From NCBI RefSeq assembly GCF_042658845.1, contig NZ_JBHSRI010000002.1, forward strand, positions 558,001 through 622,000: a DNA stretch of 64,000 nt. Reading direction: 5' to 3'. Shown piece after piece: positions 7,601-16,396 of this stretch (positions are counted from its first letter, which is position 1; each line of letters opens with the position of its first letter). The DNA comes from Paenisporosarcina macmurdoensis (lineage in GTDB: Bacteria; Bacillota; Bacilli; Bacillales_A; Planococcaceae). The notes under the pieces were generated by a model. It did not search any database, was not told where the DNA came from, and saw only the letters and a list, made by a program, of their open reading frames with translations. The position numbers were made by a program, and so were the translations under genes.

Positions 7601-9730
7601 ATGACAGAAAAACAAATTTTTCATTTCGAATGGGCAGGTCGTCCATTATCAGTAGAAGTAGGCAAATATGCAAAACAAGCAAACGGTGCTGTTATGGTCC
7701 GTTACGGAGATTCTACAGTCCTTTCAACAGCAACAGCTTCAAAACATCCGAAGCCACTAGATTTCTTCCCACTTACATGTAATTATGAAGAGCGTCTTTA
7801 CGCTGCAGGGAAAATTCCAGGTGGGTTCATTAAACGTGAAGGACGTCCATCAGAAAACGCAGTTCTAACTAGTCGTTTAATTGACCGTCCAATCCGTCCG
7901 TTGTTCCCAGATGGTTTCCGCAATGAAGTACAAGTAATTTCTATCGTTATGTCTGTAGACCAAGATTGTACTTCTGAAATGGCTGCAATGTTAGGTTCTT
8001 CATTAGCATTATCAGTTTCGGATATTCCTTTCGATGGCCCAATTGCAGGCGTACAAGTAGGATTAATTGATGATCAATTCATCATTAACCCAACACAAGC
8101 TCAAATGGCAGTAAGCACGATTGATCTAATTGTTGCTGGAACAAAAGATGCGATTAACATGGTAGAAGCAGGTGCTCTTGAAGTAACTGAAGAAGTGATG
8201 TTAGAAGCAATTATGTTCGGTCACGATAATATCAAAGAATTAATCGCTTTCCAAGAAAAAGTTGTCGCGGCAATGGGCAAACCAAAAACAGACATCAAAC
8301 TGTATGAACTTGATGCTGACATTTCTGCTGACATTAAAGCGATGTGCGAAACTAAATTAAACAGCGCGATTCAAGTGTATGAAAAACATGCACGCGAAGT
8401 AGCGATAAATGAAGTTAAAGATGAAGTAATTGCGACTTACGTTGAACGTGAAGCAGATGATGCAACACTTAAACAAGTTCGTCAAATTTTAGATAAAATG
8501 GTGAAAGAAGAAGTTCGCCGTTTAATTACTGAAGATAAAGTCCGTCCAGATGGTCGTAAATTAGACGAAATCCGTCCATTATCATCTGAAACTGGTGTCT
8601 TACCTCGAACTCACGGTTCAGGATTGTTTACTCGTGGACAAACTCAAGCACTAAGTATTGCTACTTTAGGTGCATTAGGCGATGTTCAAATCATTGATGG
8701 TATAGGACTTGAAGAATCTAAACGTTTCATGCATCACTATAATTTCCCACAATTCAGTGTAGGGGAAACAGGTCCACTTCGTGGTCCAGGTCGTCGTGAA
8801 ATCGGTCATGGTGCTTTAGGAGAGCGTGCATTAAAAGCAGTACTACCTGACGAAAAAGAATTCCCATATACAATTCGCGTAGTTTCTGAAGTACTTGAAT
8901 CGAACGGTTCAACTTCTCAAGCAAGTATTTGTGCAGCGACACTTGCCATGATGGATGCAGGTGTTCCAATAAAAGCACCGGTTGCGGGTATTGCGATGGG
9001 TCTTATCAAACGCGGTGATAACTATTCAGTTCTTTCGGACATTCAAGGAATGGAAGATCACTTAGGCGATATGGACTTTAAAGTTGCAGGTACTGCTAAA
9101 GGTGTTACTGCACTTCAAATGGATATTAAAATCGATGGCTTATCACGTAGCATTTTAGAAGAAGCATTGACACAAGCAAAAATTGGTCGTATGCATATTT
9201 TAGAAAGCATGATGGCTACAATTTCTGAACCACGCACGAAATTGTCTAAGTTTGCTCCGAAAATTGTTATGGTGAAAATTAACCCTGATAAGATTCGCGA
9301 CGTAATTGGACCGGGTGGTAAACAAATTAATAAAATCATTGATGAAACAGGAGTTAAAATTGATACTGAGCAAGATGGATCAATTTATATCTCTTCTATT
9401 GATGAAGACATGATTGCACGTGCAAAAGAAATTATTGAAAACATTGTACGGGTTGCTGTTGTTGGCGAATACTTCATGGGTAAAGTGAAACGTATCGAAA
9501 AATTCGGTGCTTTTGTAGAAATCTTTACAGGCAAAGATGGACTTCTGCATATATCTGAAATTCAAGAAGAACGCACAAAAGCAGTAGAAGACGTACTGAA
9601 ACTTGATGACGAATTAAAAGTTAAAGTTATTGAAATCGATAACCAAGGCCGTGTCAACTTATCACGAAAAATCGTCGTAAAAGAAGAAAAAGAAGCAAAA
9701 GAAGCAGCTGAAAACACACAAGCTGAATAA
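7601..9730 (+). CDS. pnp: Polyribonucleotide nucleotidyltransferase (PNPase)
   Basis: Phosphorolytic 3'-5' exoribonuclease and degradosome partner. The 709-aa protein shows two RNase PH-like domains (first with RLIDRPIRPLFPDG; second with LPRTHGSGLFTRGQTQ and MEDHLGDMDFKVAGT), a KH domain (IRDVIGPGGKQINKI) and a C-terminal S1 domain (GKVKRIEKFGAFVEI) with a short acidic tail. The GAGAGGAG site before ATG 7601 supports the start. In B. subtilis ylxY lies between pnp and mlpA; it is absent here. Confidence 0.98.
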   Translation: MTEKQIFHFEWAGRPLSVEVGKYAKQANGAVMVRYGDSTVLSTATASKHPKPLDFFPLTCNYEERLYAAGKIPGGFIKREGRPSENAVLTSRLIDRPIRPLFPDGFRNEVQVISIVMSVDQDCTSEMAAMLGSSLALSVSDIPFDGPIAGVQVGLIDDQFIINPTQAQMAVSTIDLIVAGTKDAINMVEAGALEVTEEVMLEAIMFGHDNIKELIAFQEKVVAAMGKPKTDIKLYELDADISADIKAMCETKLNSAIQVYEKHAREVAINEVKDEVIATYVEREADDATLKQVRQILDKMVKEEVRRLITEDKVRPDGRKLDEIRPLSSETGVLPRTHGSGLFTRGQTQALSIATLGALGDVQIIDGIGLEESKRFMHHYNFPQFSVGETGPLRGPGRREIGHGALGERALKAVLPDEKEFPYTIRVVSEVLESNGSTSQASICAATLAMMDAGVPIKAPVAGIAMGLIKRGDNYSVLSDIQGMEDHLGDMDFKVAGTAKGVTALQMDIKIDGLSRSILEEALTQAKIGRMHILESMMATISEPRTKLSKFAPKIVMVKINPDKIRDVIGPGGKQINKIIDETGVKIDTEQDGSIYISSIDEDMIARAKEIIENIVRVAVVGEYFMGKVKRIEKFGAFVEIFTGKDGLLHISEIQEERTKAVEDVLKLDDELKVKVIEIDNQGRVNLSRKIVVKEEKEAKEAAENTQAE

Positions 9731-9740
9731 TACACAATGA

Positions 9741-9781
9741 AAAAAGGTTGCCAACTGCTCTTAGATGGCAACCTTTTTTTT
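9741..9781 (+). terminator. Rho-independent terminator of pnp
   Basis: Perfect 13-bp stem aaaaaggttgcca/tggcaaccttttt, 12-base loop, run of T. Confidence 0.92.
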
Positions 9782-9803
9782 GAAGTATGGGGGTTAATTT
9801 ACT

Positions 9804-11042
9804 ATGTTACAAAAAAGAACAAGTCAAAACGGTGTGCGAATCGTCTATGAACATATCCCACACGTGCGCTCAGTCGCTGTTGGAGTATGGGTTGATGTTG
9901 GATCGAGACATGAAACACCTGAAGAAAATGGCTTAACTCATTTCATTGAACATATGCTTTTTAAAGGAACAGCAACTAGAACAGCACGTCAAATTGCTGA
10001 AGAATTTGATCGCATTGGTGGTTATGTCAATGCATTTACATCAAAAGAACAAACATGCTACTACGCGAAAGTATTAGATCATCATGCGAAGCATGCAATT
10101 TCAGTTTTGGCAGATATGTTTTTCCATTCTCAATTCGATGAACAAGAATTAGATAAAGAGCGTCAAGTAGTATTAGAAGAAATCTTAATGGTCGAAGATA
10201 CGCCAGACGATGATGTCCACGAACAACTATGGAACGTGATGTATCCGAATCAACCACTAGGTGCTTCTATTTTAGGAACAAAAGCATCGCTGGAAACGTT
10301 CAATAAAGATTCCATCCATCAATTTATGGAGCATCACTACAGACCTGAACATATAGTTATTTCAGTAGCTGGAAATATTCCTGATGGCTTAATTGACTAC
10401 ATCGACTCGTTATTTGGCCAATTTGGATCTAGTACAAAACTTCCGGACCGTCACTCTATGGATCTTCCGGTATTTAATTCAGGCGAATCACTGAAGTCTC
10501 GCGAAACAGAACAAGGTCATATCTGTTTAGGGTATCCAGGACTAAGTGTTAAAGACAAACATATTTATGATTTAGTCGTTATGAATAACATCTTAGGTGG
10601 CAATATGTCATCTCGACTATTCCAAGAAGTACGTGAAGAAAAGGCATTAGCCTACTCGATTTACTCTTACCACTCTTCTAACGTAGATTCTGGATCTGTC
10701 GCCATTTATGGAGGAACTTCGAGTAACCAATTGCAAGAACTCAAAGAAACCATCCATGAAACGATTCAAAAAGTGGTAGATGAAGGTGTCACAGAAACAG
10801 AAGTAGATAATGCAAAAGAACAATTAAAAGGCAACTTAATGCTCGGTTTAGAAAGCACCAATGCCCGAATGAATCGGAATGGTAAAAATGAACTTATTTT
10901 TAAAGAACACAAAACGTATGATGAAGTGTTACAGTCAATAGATGAAGTACACATTCATCAAGTGCAAAAACTAATAACTAATATTTTTGCACATCAACCA
11001 GCCATTTCAATCATCACTCCCAAAAAAGACAATCCACTGTGA
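9804..11042 (+). CDS. mlpA: M16-family zinc metallopeptidase (MlpA/YmxG)
   Basis: Mitochondrial-processing-peptidase-like protease of 412 aa. The inverted zinc motif HFIEH sits at about residue 45 inside ENGLTHFIEHMLFKGT. The downstream glutamate region EEILMVEDTP and the second-half signature REEKALAYSIYSYHS complete the M16 pattern. B. subtilis MlpA is reported to influence protease gene expression. There is no signal peptide, so it is probably cytosolic. The gene sits between pnp and a large repeat-filled gap. Confidence 0.93.
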   Translation: MLQKRTSQNGVRIVYEHIPHVRSVAVGVWVDVGSRHETPEENGLTHFIEHMLFKGTATRTARQIAEEFDRIGGYVNAFTSKEQTCYYAKVLDHHAKHAISVLADMFFHSQFDEQELDKERQVVLEEILMVEDTPDDDVHEQLWNVMYPNQPLGASILGTKASLETFNKDSIHQFMEHHYRPEHIVISVAGNIPDGLIDYIDSLFGQFGSSTKLPDRHSMDLPVFNSGESLKSRETEQGHICLGYPGLSVKDKHIYDLVVMNNILGGNMSSRLFQEVREEKALAYSIYSYHSSNVDSGSVAIYGGTSSNQLQELKETIHETIQKVVDEGVTETEVDNAKEQLKGNLMLGLESTNARMNRNGKNELIFKEHKTYDEVLQSIDEVHIHQVQKLITNIFAHQPAISIITPKKDNPL

Positions 11043-11054
11043 TTGTCTTTTTTT
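11022..11054 (+). terminator. Rho-independent terminator overlapping the mlpA stop
   Basis: Stem aaaaaagacaatc/gattgtctttttt with a six-base loop that contains the start of the TGA stop, followed by T residues. Confidence 0.88.
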
Positions 11055-11098
11055 CGTGGTAATTTCAGATGTACCACTCATGTATCGCGGAGCTTTGA

Positions 11099-11320
11099 AT
11101 ATATCGTGAGTGGTCAGTGCTATATCGTGACTGGTCGTTATTATATCGTGACTAGATGAAATATATCGTGAATAGTCGTTGATATATCGTGACTAGATGA
11201 AGTACATCGTGAGTGGTCGTTGTTATATCGTGACTAGATGAAGTACATCGTGAGTGGTCGTTGATATATCGTGACTAGGCGATAATATAACGTGACTAGT
11301 CACAGTTATATCAAGACTAG
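11099..11320. repeat. Tandem array 1: eleven ATCGTGA units, about 20.7-bp period
   Basis: The core ATCGTGA (two degenerate forms at the end) recurs at about 11103, 11124, 11145, 11165, 11186, 11206, 11227, 11247, 11268, 11289 and 11310. Spacing alternates 20 and 21. Units also alternate between a ctagatgaagt-type and an agtggtcgttg-type spacer, giving a higher-order repeat of about 41 bp. There is no ORF across it. It lies in the gap between mlpA and ymxH. Confidence 0.9.
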
Positions 11321-11415
11321 TTGAAGGCAACTCGACTTGATAGCAACAGAGCAACTTTTGTATGCGACGTTTTAAGAGTGTTGCTTTCAATTCCTCAAAC
11401 ACGTCCCATTTCCAA

Positions 11416-11549
11416 GGTAACTTAATCAATCAGATCCTTTGCGAAGCCATATCCAAAGTATTGAGCTATGCAACTTAGCGGAAAGGTATCTATTTAAGTA
11501 CTTTTAAATGGTTTTGTTTTCGCTTCGCTACTGTTTGAAAGAAGAAGTA
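11416..11549 (+). repeat. Array-associated module, copy 1
   Basis: A 134-bp segment after array 1 that resembles 41399-41519 after array 3. Both begin with an AACTTA-T-AATCAGA motif and share the identical 18-mer AATGGTTTTGTTTTCGCT (11507-11524), then a CTGTT-GAAAG-tract ending in agta. No coding potential seen. Confidence 0.7.
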
Positions 11550-11643
11550 ATTCCCTGACTAGTTAAATTGGCATAATACGCTCTCTAAGTGTTCCATTAG
11601 AATGAATACATTCTAATGGAAGTAAAGGAAGGTAATCGAAGTA

Positions 11644-11911
11644 AAAAACAGCAGGAAAAGGCCGAAATATCATCTTCGGCCGAACATCTCCATAAAAGAA
11701 ACCAACAATTCCTTCGTAAACCAAACGATAAAAACTGTGCACTTTCAGGTTGCAAGGGAGCGAAGGACGCACACCAGCCGTAAAATGAACTGAGAAAAGA
11801 GGGTTGGGTGAAGTGACGAAGTCACAAGCCCAACTCTTTACTCCCTAGATCATGGTACAGCAAGTAAAGCGCCCGAAGCTCCCTAAAAACCTGTCTTCCT
11901 AACTGAATGCA
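11644..11911 (+). repeat. 265-bp duplicated repeat, copy 1
   Basis: Shares most of its length with 11987-12251, from aaaacagcag to actgaatgca, with scattered substitutions. It contains a GGCCGAA/TTCGGCC hairpin near its left end and a multi-helix core (described separately). Its antisense ORF has no recognisable product. Confidence 0.9.
11746..11893 (+). ncRNA. Candidate structured RNA core, copy 1
   Basis: Nested helices: CAGGTT (11746-11751) with AACCTG (11888-11893); AGGGAGC (11755-11761) with GCTCCCT (11878-11884); TTGGGT/GCCCAA enclosing the GTGAC-gaa-GTCAC hairpin (11804-11833); and CTTTACT (11836-11842) with AGTAAAG (11863-11869). In copy 2 the outer helix changes on both strands and still pairs. 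Wobbles fit only a plus-strand transcript. No promoter identified. Confidence 0.4.
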
Positions 11912-11986
11912 ACAAGGTTTTATTTTGTAGATAAAGCTCTCACTTCTTGTAAGTATTTCTCAAGATGCTAAGTTGTCTTGAAAATT

Positions 11987-12251
11987 AAAACAGCAGAATG
12001 AGGACGAAATATCATCTTCGGCCGAACATCTCCATAAAAGAAACCAACAATTCCTTAGTAAACCAAACGATCAAACTAAGCATGTTCAGATTGCAAGGGA
12101 GCGAAGGACGCACACCAGCCGTAAGATGAACTGAAAAAAGAGGGTTGGTCGAGTGACGCAGTCACAAGCCCAACTCTTTACTCCCTAGATCATGGTACAG
12201 CAGGTAAAGCGCCTGAAGCTCCCTGAAAATCTGTCTTCCAAACTGAATGCA
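11987..12251 (+). repeat. 265-bp duplicated repeat, copy 2
   Basis: Second copy in the same orientation, starting 76 bp after copy 1. Flanking sequence after each copy (agtatttctcaagatg against agcagtttctcaacatg) also looks related, so the true unit may be longer. It lies about 150 bp upstream of ymxH. Confidence 0.9.
12087..12233 (+). ncRNA. Candidate structured RNA core, copy 2
   Basis: Same architecture as copy 1. The outer helix is CAGATT (12087-12092) with AATCTG (12228-12233), a compensated G-C to A-T exchange relative to copy 1. AGGGAGC (12096-12102) and GCTCCCT (12218-12224) are unchanged. The hairpin keeps GTGAC/GTCAC while its loop changes from gaa to gca. Confidence 0.4.
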
Positions 12252-12397
12252 CTTAACATTACCTCATTTAGCAGTTTCTCAACATGTGCAAGTTTGTTTT
12301 TCAAGTTTCTAGCTAAAGTAGCACTTTCCGTTTTTCAGTGAACATGTGATTCTTTCTTTGCATATATTTAAGGAGATGAACATGGAGGAGGAGTCAT

Positions 12398-12667
12398 ATG
12401 TTGCTATCAGAAATGGCAGTGAAAGAATTAATTCAAATTGAAGATGGCAAACGTTTTGGATTACTTGCAGATACTGAATTGCTTTTTGAACCAACCAGTG
12501 GGAAAATCATTGGATTTCTAGTATTAAAAGAACAAGGAAATCGACCATTTAAAACCAAATCAACACAAAAAAACGTCTATATCGCTTGGGAAGATATCAT
12601 CCTCATCGGTGAAGATCGCATTCTCTTCACAAAAACATCACATCTACATTCGGACCAAACAATATGA
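12398..12667 (+). CDS. ymxH: YlmC/YmxH family PRC-barrel-like protein
   Basis: An 89-aa protein of the YlmC/YmxH sporulation-associated family. It has the N-terminal LLSEMAVKELIQIEDGKRFG pattern and a beta-rich core with GKIIGFLVL. Position directly before dpaA matches B. subtilis ymxH. The ATG is preceded by GGAGGAGGAG. The stop overlaps dpaA (ATGA). Its biochemical role is unknown. Confidence 0.85.
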   Translation: MLLSEMAVKELIQIEDGKRFGLLADTELLFEPTSGKIIGFLVLKEQGNRPFKTKSTQKNVYIAWEDIILIGEDRILFTKTSHLHSDQTI

Positions 12668-13497
12668 CGAATCTAAAATGGTGCGTCATTGGTACAGATC
12701 CACGAATGGAAAAACTCGCAATTTTATTAAAAAATTTAAATGTTCAAGTATTATTTCTACAAACAAAAGCATGGAGCTACCAAGTGGAAAGAGATTTAAT
12801 GTCATTCGAACCAGATATCCTAGTGTTGCCAATTCAACCACTAGAAATAGTAACAGACACAATTGGATTGGATTACTTTGAAAACGTCCAAAAATGTTTT
12901 GTTGGAAAGTTATCTCCAGAATGGACACGCTTTTTTGAAGCAAGTGAAATCGACATTGAACGATATCTTGAAAACGAACAATTTATTTGGTTAAACGCAA
13001 AATTAACTGCCGAAGGATTTATTGCGGCATATTATTTAGAAGAGCACGAAACAGTAGCAGGCAAACATTTCATGATTTCTGGGTTTGGGCGCGTGGCGAA
13101 ATTATTAGCCACGCAGCTCAAGCGTATGGATGCACACCCACAAATCGTTGTGAGATCTCCAGTCCAATTAGCCGAAGCACAAGCAATGGGATATGAGGTA
13201 AAGAAACTAGAACATGGCATTTCATGTGAGAAGTCCATATTTATTAACACCATACCTGCAAAATGGCTAACAGCAGACTATCACTCGCTATTAACGACAT
13301 GCCAAAGGTTTTATGATGTTGCATCTTCTCCAGGGTGTTTAGCGCTGGAAGGAGACTTTTCACATACCTATAGACTCTATACGTCTCTACCTGGTCAGTT
13401 TTTAAAAGAGGACGCGGCTAAGCTGCTGTTTAAGTGTGTAACAGAGTCAGTACAACATCTAAAAGGAGGAACGTTGTGTTACAAGGAAAGCGAATAG
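12664..13497 (+). CDS. dpaA: Dipicolinate synthase subunit A (SpoVFA)
   Basis: Together with DpaB it converts the dihydrodipicolinate-pathway intermediate into dipicolinic acid, the calcium chelator of the spore core, in the mother cell. The 277-aa protein shows the DpaA N-terminal region and a Rossmann motif FMISGFGRVAKLLATQL in the middle. It is somewhat shorter than B. subtilis DpaA (about 297 aa). It is coupled to ymxH by ATGA and overlaps dpaB by 22 bases. Confidence 0.95.
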   Translation: MTNLKWCVIGTDPRMEKLAILLKNLNVQVLFLQTKAWSYQVERDLMSFEPDILVLPIQPLEIVTDTIGLDYFENVQKCFVGKLSPEWTRFFEASEIDIERYLENEQFIWLNAKLTAEGFIAAYYLEEHETVAGKHFMISGFGRVAKLLATQLKRMDAHPQIVVRSPVQLAEAQAMGYEVKKLEHGISCEKSIFINTIPAKWLTADYHSLLTTCQRFYDVASSPGCLALEGDFSHTYRLYTSLPGQFLKEDAAKLLFKCVTESVQHLKGGTLCYKESE

Positions 13498-14060
13498 GGT
13501 TTGGCATCACTGCATCACATTGTACGTATGAGGAAGTGGTGCCTAAAATCACAGTGTTAAGAGAACAGGGTGCCATTGTTGTGCCTGTTGTGTCGCATTC
13601 CGTTTTAGTAGCTGCTACGCGCTTCGGTACGGGGGACGAATGGGTAAGGAAAATCGAAGAAGCGGCTGGGGCAAAAGTAATTTCTACAATTGCTGATGCA
13701 GAGCCCCTAGGTCCTAAAACCCCACTCGATTGCATGGTTATTGCACCGATGACGGGCAATTCAATCAGTCGCTTTGCGAATGCGGCTACGGATTCACCTG
13801 TACTGATGGCTGCCAAAGCAACGATGAGAACAGGTAAACCTGTAGTCCTTGGCATTTCCACCAATGATGCTCTTGGGTTAAATGGCGTAAATGTCATGAG
13901 ATTGTTAAATGCTAAACATATTTATTTTATTCCTTTTGGTCAAGATGATCCGTTTAAAAAACCAAACTCCCTTATCTCCGATTTTAACCTGATAGTACCA
14001 ACGATTGTTCAAGCACTTGCGCATCAACAACTTCAACCTTTGTTAATCCAACACAAGTAG
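13476..14060 (+). CDS. dpaB: Dipicolinate synthase subunit B (SpoVFB)
   Basis: Flavoprotein-like subunit of dipicolinate synthase, 194 aa. GTG 13476 is chosen because AAGGAGG (13463-13469) precedes it and the protein then opens VLQGKRIGFGITASHCTYE, as in relatives. Conserved stretches are AEPLGPKTPLDCMVIAPMTGNS, ISTNDALGLNGVN and FIPFGQDDPFKKPNS. The start lies inside dpaA. Together with dpaA it marks the organism as an endospore former. Confidence 0.96.
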   Translation: MLQGKRIGFGITASHCTYEEVVPKITVLREQGAIVVPVVSHSVLVAATRFGTGDEWVRKIEEAAGAKVISTIADAEPLGPKTPLDCMVIAPMTGNSISRFANAATDSPVLMAAKATMRTGKPVVLGISTNDALGLNGVNVMRLLNAKHIYFIPFGQDDPFKKPNSLISDFNLIVPTIVQALAHQQLQPLLIQHK

Positions 14061-14075
14061 TCGGATTAATTTTCA

Positions 14076-14104
14076 TGCACAATTACGCAATTTTATGATA
14101 CAAT
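14076..14104 (+). promoter_or_regulatory. Extended -10 promoter for asd-dapA
   Basis: TACAAT (14099-14104) preceded by TG at 14096-14097, with a weak -35 TGCACA 17 bp upstream. It separates vegetative asd-dapA transcription from the sporulation genes upstream. Confidence 0.55.
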
Positions 14105-14147
14105 ACCGACATTATGACCAATTAGTTGGCTAGAGGGAGTGAGTGTC

Positions 14148-15188
14148 ATGTCAAAGTTTTACACAGTTGCTGTTGTCGGTGCGACCGGTGCAGTAGGCGA
14201 GAAAATGATGGAACAACTTGAGAAACGAAATTTTCCAATCCAGCATATAAAATTTTTAGCATCTAAACGTTCAGCTGGAAAAACAATTGAATTTAAAGGT
14301 CAAACCTATACAATTGAAGAAGCAACTCCTGAAGCATTCGATGGTGTTGAAATTGCCCTATTTAGTGCGGGGGGTTCAGTTTCCAAAATTCTAGCTCCAG
14401 AAGCTGCAAAGCGAGGATCAATCGTAATTGATAATACGAGTGCTTTTCGTATGGTAGACGATATTCCGCTTGTAGTACCAGAAGTAAATCCACAAGATCT
14501 TAAATTACACTCGGGAATTATTGCAAATCCAAATTGCTCTACGATTCAAATGGTGTGTGCTCTTCAACCAATAAAAGAAGCATTCGGTTTAAATAAAGTC
14601 ATCGTTTCTACGTACCAAGCTGTATCTGGTGCTGGAGCGGATGCAATTAATGAGCTAAAAGATCAAAGTCGTACATTTGGTGATACGAAGAATGCAGAAG
14701 CACAAGTATTGCCAGTTAAAAGTGCAAATACCCATTATCCAATAGCGTTCAATGTCATTCCTCAAATCGATATTTTTGATGACAATGGCTATACGTTAGA
14801 AGAAATGAAAATGATTAATGAAACAAAGAAAATACTACACATGCCTAATCTTTCAGTTGCAGCAACATGCGTGCGATTACCAGTCGTTTCTGGTCACTCT
14901 GAATCTGTTTTTATTGAAGTGGATAAAGATGGTATCAGCGTGTCTGATATGCGTGCTGTTTTAGAATCGGCTAAAGGAATTAAAGTGCTGGATAATCCTG
15001 CAAAGCAAGAGTACCCAATGCCTTTGTTTGCAGAAGGAGAAGACGAAGTATTTGTAGGACGTATTCGCAAAGATTTATCAAATGATAGAGGTTTCCATAT
15101 GTGGATTGTGTCAGACAATTTATTAAAAGGCGCAGCACTAAATTCAATTCAAATTGCAGAAGCTATGATTGAAGAAGGTATCATTTAA
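14148..15188 (+). CDS. asd: Aspartate-semialdehyde dehydrogenase
   Basis: NADPH-dependent reduction of aspartyl phosphate to aspartate semialdehyde, the branch point to lysine/diaminopimelate, threonine and methionine. The 346-aa product from ATG 14148 equals the B. subtilis length. It has GATGAVGEKM (NADP loop), NPNCSTIQ with the catalytic cysteine, and VSTYQAVSGAG. A GTG nine bases upstream is less well placed relative to the GAGGGAG site. B. subtilis has dapG (aspartokinase I) between asd and dapA; here dapA follows directly. Confidence 0.97.
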   Translation: MSKFYTVAVVGATGAVGEKMMEQLEKRNFPIQHIKFLASKRSAGKTIEFKGQTYTIEEATPEAFDGVEIALFSAGGSVSKILAPEAAKRGSIVIDNTSAFRMVDDIPLVVPEVNPQDLKLHSGIIANPNCSTIQMVCALQPIKEAFGLNKVIVSTYQAVSGAGADAINELKDQSRTFGDTKNAEAQVLPVKSANTHYPIAFNVIPQIDIFDDNGYTLEEMKMINETKKILHMPNLSVAATCVRLPVVSGHSESVFIEVDKDGISVSDMRAVLESAKGIKVLDNPAKQEYPMPLFAEGEDEVFVGRIRKDLSNDRGFHMWIVSDNLLKGAALNSIQIAEAMIEEGII

Positions 15189-15202
15189 AAGGGGAGATTC
15201 TT

Positions 15203-16096
15203 ATGCATATCGGTCGTGTATCTACAGCGATGGTCACGCCATTTTTACCAGATGGCTCTATTCATTTTGAAATGGTCGCAAAACTCATTGAACATTTAAT
15301 CGCCACAGGAACTGATTCAGTTGTAGTGTGTGGAACGACTGGTGAATCACCGACATTAACGGAACAAGAAAAAGCAGACTTAATTCGTTTTACAGTAGAG
15401 TCGGTTAATAATAGAATTCCAGTTTTCGCAGGAACGGGTAGTAATAGTACGAGAGCTTCAGTTGAACTTACAAAAGTGGCTGAAGAAGCTGGAGTAAATG
15501 GTATCATGCTGGTTACTCCTTATTACAATAAACCAGATCAACGTGGGATGTATGAACATTTTAAAACGATTGCAGGTTCAACAAACCTACCAGTATTACT
15601 TTATAATATACCTGGTCGCTCTGTCGTTAATATGCTTCCAGAAACCGTTTTAGCCTTAAGTAAGATTTCAAACATTCAAGCCATTAAAGAGGCTGGAGGC
15701 AACTTAGAGCAAATGTCAGATATCATAGCCGGTTGCCAAGATGACTTTGCCGTATATAGCGGTGATGATGGGTTAACATTGCCTCTACTTTCTATAGGGG
15801 GGGCTGGCGTTGTATCTGTCGCTTCACATGTAGTAGGTGCAGACATGCAGAAGTTAATTCGCGCATTTGAAGAAGGAAGACATGCAGATGCAGCGACGAT
15901 TCATCATGCGATGTTACCCCTCATTCGAGCACTGTTTGAAAAACCAAATCCTGTACCTGTAAAATATGCTTTATTAAAGTCAGGGCTTGATGTTGGTTCT
16001 GTCAGATTGCCACTTGTTGATATGACAAATGAAGAAAAGCAACATTTTGACCAAGCTTGGGCGAAATACGAAGAAAAACGTAAATATTTCAAATGA
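15203..16096 (+). CDS. dapA: 4-hydroxy-tetrahydrodipicolinate synthase
   Basis: Condenses pyruvate with aspartate semialdehyde, the first committed step to diaminopimelate, lysine and (through DpaAB) dipicolinate. The 297-aa TIM barrel has CGTTGESPTL, YYNKPDQRGMYEHF, YNIPGRS (catalytic Tyr) and AIKEAGG (Schiff-base Lys). It is 14 bases downstream of asd and ends at a terminator. Nearby dipicolinate genes use the product of this enzyme. Confidence 0.97.
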   Translation: MHIGRVSTAMVTPFLPDGSIHFEMVAKLIEHLIATGTDSVVVCGTTGESPTLTEQEKADLIRFTVESVNNRIPVFAGTGSNSTRASVELTKVAEEAGVNGIMLVTPYYNKPDQRGMYEHFKTIAGSTNLPVLLYNIPGRSVVNMLPETVLALSKISNIQAIKEAGGNLEQMSDIIAGCQDDFAVYSGDDGLTLPLLSIGGAGVVSVASHVVGADMQKLIRAFEEGRHADAATIHHAMLPLIRALFEKPNPVPVKYALLKSGLDVGSVRLPLVDMTNEEKQHFDQAWAKYEEKRKYFK

Positions 16097-16102
16097 AATG
16101 TT

Positions 16103-16130
16103 AAGGTCAGTTCATAACTGGCCTTTTTTT
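16103..16130 (+). terminator. Rho-independent terminator of asd-dapA
   Basis: Ten-bp stem aaggtcagtt/aactggcctt with one G-U pair and a three-base loop, then seven T. Confidence 0.88.
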
Positions 16131-16396
16131 GTTGTTAGTTTCGAACGCAAGCTCGCACTTAAGCGTTGGACAAATTGACTTGGGTCAAGAAGGCATTCCA
16201 TGTTACCGTGATTAACCGTAGAAGCATTACGATGTCGCGTCTTAGTCTTCCTGCCTAATTATTTCAGTTCTTCCGGCGCAGACTTCGGTTTAGCGTGTTA
16301 ACAGTAAAATGAAATCTAAATTAGTCAGCCCACCGCTACCGCGATAGGCTGCATTTTCATTGAGAAGACGACTGGGAATTAGGAGGAAATTGGATA
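16131..16396. other. Gene-free segment between dapA and array 2
   Basis: No ORF with a ribosome site, no convincing hairpin and no promoter seen. The sequence is locally GC-richer (for example around the cgcaagctcgcac and ccaccgctaccgcg stretches), which resembles a worn interspersed repeat, but I could not align it to another part of the window. Confidence 0.4.

Noticed and set aside
11099..11320. Possible CRISPR array
   Set aside because: The repeated core is only about 8-12 bp, spacers are about 10 bp and themselves repeated, and no cas genes are present.
11563..11772. 69-aa minus-strand ORF over repeat copy 1
   Set aside because: Lies across the 265-bp repeat; the frame is not kept in copy 2 and no ribosome site is evident.
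11644..12251. T-box or known riboswitch in the duplicated repeat
   Set aside because: No T-box sequence, no terminator/antiterminator pair and no amino-acid gene immediately downstream.
14061..14147. Lysine riboswitch upstream of asd-dapA
   Set aside because: The intergenic region is far too short, only 87 bases, and has an extended -10 promoter instead.
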